DNA of 64,000 nt, taken from Maratus speciosus (taxonomy: Eukaryota; Arthropoda; Arachnida; Araneae; Salticidae). Positions 58,300-64,000 of this stretch are shown in pieces (the stretch's first letter is position 1; each line of letters starts with the position of its first letter). Where the stretch lies: the NCBI GenBank assembly GCA_963932465.1, contig OZ010788.1:199332559-199396558 (forward strand). The letters run 5' to 3'. Below the pieces are notes generated by a model. It made no database searches. It saw only the letters and a program-made list of their open reading frames with translations, and was not told the origin of the DNA. Made by a program: the position numbers and the translations under genes.

Positions 58300-59403
58300 T
58301 TAGTATATATGTTGCGGCCATCACAAAACTTTCTTCTCTATAAAGCACGTCAATTAAATCATTTAAATAGTACAAGAAATTACATCAATTTATCACCAAC
58401 TCATATCAAAGTATATTTGAATCTGAAGTTTGATGAAAATTCGTGCATTAGTTCTTGAGGTAGAGCTATAACGGAAATTCTGAAAAATATAGCATAGTAG
58501 TGTCACCTGTTGAGCGATTTACACCCTAGCACAAACAGCACTAATTCATATCAAGGTATATCTGAATCTGAAATTTGTTGAAAATCCAAGCATTAGTTCT
58601 TGAGATAGAGCTATTGCGATAATCGCAAAAATGGAGCACAGCAGCGCCACCTGTTGCGCGATTTTGGTGTAATCTGCATTTTGGTGTAAACCAAAATGTA
58701 TAAAACGTCAATTCATGTCAAGGATTAGTTGAATCTGAAGTTTGATGAAAATCCGTGCATTAGTTCTGGAGATTGAGCTATTGTGGAAATCGTGAGAAAT
58801 GCTGCATAGTAGATCCACCTGTTGAGCGATTTACACCAAAACATAAACAGCATTAATTCATATCCAAGTATATCTGAATCTGAAGTTTGTTGAAAACCCA
58901 AGATTAGTTTTTGAGATAGATCTTGAGATAGATTGCGGAAATCGCAAAAAATGAAGCATAACAGCGCCACCTGTTGAGTGATTTTCACCAAATTGTATAA
59001 AATGTCAGTTCATGTCAAGGACTAACTGAATCTGAAGTTTGATGAAAATCCGTGCATTAGTGCTTGAGATAGAGCTATTGCAGAAATCGCGAAAAAGGCA
59101 GCATAGCAGCGCCACCTGTTGGGCGATTTACACCAAAAAACTAATCAGCACCAATTTATATTAAGGACTACCAGAATATAAATTTTTATTAAATTCCGTG
59201 AATTAGTTATTGAGATACAGCGCCCACAAAAATTGTGTCACATACAGATAGACAGACAGAACCACAGAATCACAAGACAGACATTTTGTAAAAATATGTT
59301 TTTCGGAATCTCTAACCACTAAAACGTGTAAATCTGTCGAAAACCGGAAGTCGAAAATTTTCATGAATCCAATACTTTCTTCTTGTAAAGATAGAAGAAA
59401 GTA
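58300..59403 (-). repeat. R1 copy 4
   Basis: It runs from the TATGTTGCGGCCATCACAAA end to the hairpin end TACTTTCTTCTTGTAAAG at about 59370-59403, with six or seven monomers. Confidence 0.85.
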
Positions 59404-59607
59404 ATAACATAGCAATGGCAATTGATTACATAATATGTTTTATAGGAAATAATTTAAAGAAATTTTGGATACTGTAATAATTGGTTTAAATGACAATGTT
59501 TCATATATCCAATAGAATATTGCTCCAAAACATTCCATGTTCAAATTATCATTCAGCAAGACAAATTTGAGGGTCACTAATTTTTAAAAAAATATTAATA
59601 TTTTTAC

Positions 59608-60535
59608 TTTCTTCTACCTTTATAAGAAGGAAGAATTAGATTCATGAAAATTTTCGAATTCCAGTTTTCGACGGTTTTACACGTTTTAGGTTTCAGAGAA
59701 CCCGAAAAACATGCTTTCACAAAATGTCTCTCTGTGAGTCTGTGAGTCTGTCTGTCTGTGTGCGACACAAATTTTGTGGGCGCTCTATCTCAAGCACTAA
59801 TAAACGGAATTTAATAAAAATTTATATTCAGTTAGTCCCTGATATAAATTGGCGTTGATTAGTTTTTGGTGCAAATCGCTCAACAGGTGGCGCTGTTATG
59901 CAGTATTTTCACGATTTCCAAAAGAGCTCAATCTTTAGAACTAAAGCACGGATTTTCATCAAACTTCCGATTCAGTTAGTCCTTGACAGGAATTGACGTT
60001 TTATATATTTTGGTGTAAATCGCTCAACAGGTGAAGCTGCTATGCTGCATTTTTTGTGATTTCCGCAATACCCCTATCTCAAGAACTATCGCTTGGATTT
60101 TCAACAAACTTCAGATTCAGGCACACCTCGATATGAATTAGTGCTGCTTATGTTTTGGTGCAAATCGCTCAACAGCTGGCGCTGCTATGCTGCATTTTTC
60201 AGAATTTCCACTATAGCTCTATCTCAATAACTAATGCGCGAATTTTTTTCAAACTTCAGATTGAGGTATGCCTTGATACCAATGAGTGCTGTTTATGTTT
60301 TGGTGCAAATCGCTCAATAGGTGGTGCTGTTATGCTACATTTTTTAGAATTACCGCTATAGCTCTATCTCAAGAACCAATGCACGAATTTTCATCAAACT
60401 TCAAATCCAGATATACTTTGATATGAATTGGTGCTAAATTGATGTAATTTCTTGTACTATTTAAATGATGTAATTGTCGTGATTTTTATAGAAGAAAGTT
60501 TTGTGATGGCCACAACATAATAGTTTCTCCTGGAT
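59608..60535 (+). repeat. R1 copy 5
   Basis: Hairpin end at 59608, TCTG tract near 59745, four to five monomers, then a 3' end TTTTGTGATGGCCACAACAT and AATAGT. Confidence 0.85.
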
Positions 60536-60741
60536 CTCAGAAAGCTGATGTACTTGACTGCCAGAATCAAATAGAAATAATATTCGATTTATGTTGAAAC
60601 CATAATGTTAACTCTCTTTTCTGTCATTCTAAGAAATTCAGACTATTTGGGCCAAGCCTTCAAACTATGTATCTTAACATTCACTACAGGGGATGGCATT
60701 GCCTCTAATAAAAAAAACTTTAGTCAATTAAAAATTATTAA

Positions 60742-61955
60742 AACTAGTATGTTGTGGTCATCACAAAACTTTCTTTTATATAAATCACGTCAATTAAATC
60801 ATTTAAACAGTACAAGAAATTACATCAATATAGCACAAATTCATATTAAATTATATCTGAATTTGAAGTTTCATGGAAATTCGTGCATTAGTTCTTGAGA
60901 TAGTAGTATAGAGGAAATCTGAATAATGTAGCATAGCAGCGCCACCTGTTGACCGATTTACACCAAAACATAAACAACACTAACTGATATCAAGGTATAC
61001 CTTAATCTGAAGTTTGATGAAAATTCGTGCATTAGTTACTAAGATGGAGCTATAATGGAAGTTCTAAAAAATACAGCATAGCAGCGCCATCTGTTGAGCG
61101 ATTTTCATCAAAACATAAACAGCACTAATACATATCAAGGTATATCTGAATCTGAAGTTTGTTGAAAATCCCAGCATTAGTTCTTGATATAGAGCTATTG
61201 CGGAAATCGCAAAAAATGCGGCATAGTAGCGTCACCTGTTGAGCGATTTACACCAAAATGTGTATAACGTCCGTTCATGTCAAGAACTAACTGAATCTCA
61301 AGTTTGGTGAAAATCCGTGTATTAATTCTGGAGATTGAGCTATTATGGAAATCGTGAAAACTGCTGCATACCAGCGCCACCTGTTGAGCGATTTACATCA
61401 AAAACGAAACAGCATTAATTTATATCCAGGTGTACCTGAATCTGGAGTTTGTTGAAAATCCAAGCATTAGTTCTTGAGATAGAACTATTGGGGAAATCAC
61501 AAAATATGCTGCATAGCAGCGCCACCTTTTGAGCGATTCACATAAAAATGTATAAAACGTCAATTAATGTCAAGGACTAACTGAATCTGAAGTTTGTTGA
61601 AAGTCCGCGCATTAGTTCTGGAGATTGAGCTATTGTGGAAATCGTGAAAAATGCTGTATAGCAGCGCCACCTGTTGAGCGATTTACACCAAAAGCTAATC
61701 AGCATCAATTTATATCAGGGACTAACTGAATATAAATTTTTATTAAATTCCTTGCTTAGTTCTTGAGATAGAGCGCCCACAAAATTTGTGTCACCTACAT
61801 ACCGACAGACAGAGAGAGTCACAGACTCGCAGACAGACATTTTGTAAAAGCATGTTTTTTGGAATCGCTGACCCCTAAAACGTGTAAATCCGTCGAAAAC
61901 CGGAATTCGAAAATTTACATGAATCCAATACTTTCTTCTCGTAAAGATAGAATAA
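60742..61955 (-). repeat. R1 copy 6
   Basis: It starts ACTAGTATGTTGTGGTCATC and has about six monomers (AGCAGCGCCACCTGTTGAGC or variants near 60938, 61082, 61226, 61374, 61518 and 61662). It ends in the hairpin TACTTTCTTCTCGTAAAG at about 61930-61955. Confidence 0.85.
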
Positions 61956-62111
61956 AATAAAAAAATATATATGAATTACCTTGAGCGCTAACAGACTTCA
62001 CAGTCTAATGCTTTTAAAATGTGAAAGTGAAATAGGGGATTTTATTAGATTTGAAGATGTTATCATTAGGCGGACTTCTTTGAAGTCCAGAAGAATCAAT
62101 GTTAAGTAAAA

Positions 62112-62645
62112 CTACTATGTTGTGGCCATCACAAAATTTTCTTTTATCTCATACATGTCAATACTTGAAAATTCGCAATCACAGTGTCAAATTAAATGGC
62201 AATCTATGCTCAGCATGAGGATGGTAAAAAGATGAAATTCCGTGCATTAGTTCATGAGATATAACTGGCGCTGAAATCGTGTAAATCCAGTAAAATGCAG
62301 CATACCAGCGCCATCTATTGGGTGATTTACACCAAAACCTAATTATCATCAACTTATGACAACGTCTAACTGAATATGAAGTTTTGGGAAAATTCGTGCA
62401 TTAGTTATTGAGATAGAGCTTTTGCGCAAGTTATGAAAAATGCAGCATAGCAGCGCCACCTTTTGAACGATTTCGGCCAACACATAATCAGCAGCAATAT
62501 TAATCAAGGTATACTTGAATCTGAAGTGTGATGAAAATTCGTGCATTAGTTCTTGAGATAGAGCTATTGAAGAAATAATGTAAAATGCAGCACAGCAGAG
62601 CCACCTATTGGACGATTTACACCAACACGTAGTCAGCATCATTTC
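62112..62645 (-). repeat. R1 copy 7, truncated
   Basis: It starts ACTACTATGTTGTGGCCATC and has three monomers. It stops at CAGCATCATTTCA, where TCTATATAATAAAAGC begins. Confidence 0.8.
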
Positions 62646-63439
62646 ATCTATATAATAAAAGCATAAGTCATGTGACTGTCATCAACAGTTCCGGGCTACC
62701 CGCTTCACTTTTTATATGCCAAGCGGCCAATTTGGTACTTTAATGTTAGCCAGGCGCAGGTGATATGTCGCTATATATTATATATATTATTACTATAAAG
62801 CGCAAAGCATTTGGCTGTCATCAACAGTTTGCAACAGGATAAAACTGCATAAAACTTACACTTTTAGAAAGATCGTATTCAAAAAATTATGATGTTTGGG
62901 AGAATAGCCACATTCAAATATCCATTTATTCTGAGAAAACTTTAGTTGAAATGAGATTGATATATGTTTCCACCAAAGTAAACACAAAAGATTCGTTCTT
63001 CATTGAGCGAAAAAAATATTAATTTATGGAAGTAATAATTCACACAGCAATCTCTCCAACAATAAATTTTGTGCAAAAATAATTCACGCCTGTAGCCAAT
63101 CAAAGCTCAGCATCTCATTCTGTTAGGTAAACTGCTGTACAATTCAACTTCTTTAAGGATGTTCCTTGAGAAACAATACAAACTCATGTAATAATATTTA
63201 ATGAATCAAATTTGAAATCGCATCGTCAGATAATTTGCTAATTATGTATTATCCGTGCCAGGAGGATAGATCACCTTAGATGATTGTTAATCGCCAATCC
63301 TATTTAGCATTGTCAATATCGCATTCAAAACAGTGATTTAATATACTTTTATTAAATAAGATCCATTAAAAATGGTAAATAATATTAAAGAAATATAAAA
63401 TAACACAAAACAGTAATTTAGTATACAGTTATTAAACAC
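62646..63439. other. Spacer; possible Helitron-like 5' end
   Basis: TCTATATAATAAAAGCATAA at about 62647 resembles starts of Helitron-like elements. ATTTGGCTGTCATCAACAGT at about 62809 echoes GTGACTGTCATCAACAGT at about 62673, a direct repeat. No matching 3' end or Rep/helicase frame was found. Confidence 0.3.
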
Positions 63440-63625
63440 ATAACAAAAATTAATGATCATGACGTCACATTCACTTGACGTCAGATTCGTTCACGTGTTT
63501 GTTACGTCATGAAGTGATTTTAAATTCGACATTTATCTGTATTTTTAATGATGTTTTACAAATTTATTAGTTATTCACTAATTAAAATAGCAATTACGTC
63601 ATTAAACGGTGACGTTCTGATATTA
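63440..63625 (+). mobile_element. R4-related fragment
   Basis: CACTTGACGTCAGATTC, TTTGTTACGTCATGAAGTGA and AAATTCGACATTTATCTGTA match the interior of R4 copies; the TACTAC end is absent. Confidence 0.55.
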
Positions 63626-63757
63626 AAAGAGTACAAGCATTCAAAAAATATAATGATGCATTAGTACAACTAGTTGGGACCCGTCGAAATTCGACGAATT
63701 AAAATGTTTAGAATAGAACTGTTAGATCGAATTTATAATAAACGTACAAAAATAATT

Positions 63758-63934
63758 ACCATAATTTCCGGTGTATAATCCGCGGATCGAACAATTCTGT
63801 TTGGACACAGCAATTTTATTTAGTAACTGAAGTCAAATATTTACCGCTATCTAAAAAGTTACATTTTACTTTAAAATTTTTCTGGGTCGAAAAATGATTG
63901 TTTGATCCGCGGATTATACGCCGGAAATTACGGT
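63758..63934. mobile_element. MITE with ~38-bp TIR, TCCGCGGA core
   Basis: The left end ATAATTTCCGGTGTATAATC continues into CGCGGATCGAACAATT; the right end is its complement with a few changes. It is 177 bp, non-coding, with TA at the ends. Confidence 0.8.
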
Positions 63935-64000
63935 ACAATAAAAAATTCATCTTGCATTGGTTGTCTAACTCTTAAAACAAATAATGTTTTAAACCTAAAA

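Overview
This is eukaryotic, AT-rich, almost wholly repetitive DNA. The mix of Tc1/mariner, hAT, piggyBac-type (TTAA) and foldback DNA elements with Ty1/copia, Ty3/gypsy and probable BEL/Pao LTR elements points to an arthropod genome; a chelicerate would fit, but the sequence alone does not settle it. I see no complete host gene. The only non-transposon coding candidates are two short minus-strand first-exon-like ORFs: one with a linker-histone (H15) winged-helix look at 15.3-15.5 kb, and one unrecognised at 24.2-24.4 kb. Both are exactly 77 codons up to an identical AAG|GTAATT donor.

Layout. 0-2.4 kb: copies of a dispersed repeat (here called R1) made of ~146-bp monomers. 3.2-10.6 kb: a composite palindrome (R3 arms, ~165-bp monomers) invaded by a hAT-like element with a perfect 8-bp target duplication. 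10.7-14.6 kb: a Ty1/copia relic split by a 2.4-kb foldback element and cut off by another short TIR element. 15-19.5 kb: MITEs, the H15-like exon, and a 2.3-kb hAT-like element inside an R1-type repeat. 19.9-21.1 kb: a ~150-bp minisatellite (R2). 21.4-24.0 kb: a 2.6-kb palindrome with hairpin-rich CTAGT ends. 25.2-34.4 kb: a 9.2-kb LTR element with ~1-kb LTRs, a 5-bp duplication (ACTTG) and a non-coding interior; its 3' LTR is split by a 2.85-kb TTAA element. 34.4-41.3 kb: mostly uninformative DNA with a foldback element and a very young palindrome carrying two divergent tRNA-like genes.

41.3-58.3 kb is a five-level nest. An R1 copy contains a 15.7-kb hAT element with transposase remnants. 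That contains an element with TAGGGTGGAGTGAAAA ends and remains of an unclassified transposon protein. That in turn holds a Tc1/mariner copy and a Ty3/gypsy element with intact LTRs and a 5-bp CAACT duplication. 57.5-62.6 kb: further R1 copies on both strands. 62.6-64 kb: short TIR elements.

Nothing here forms an operon or pathway. The order of insertion is readable at several places because each younger element interrupts an older one. Many inverted arms built from tandem monomers are the striking architectural theme. Family names R1-R4 and PAL are labels for this report only.
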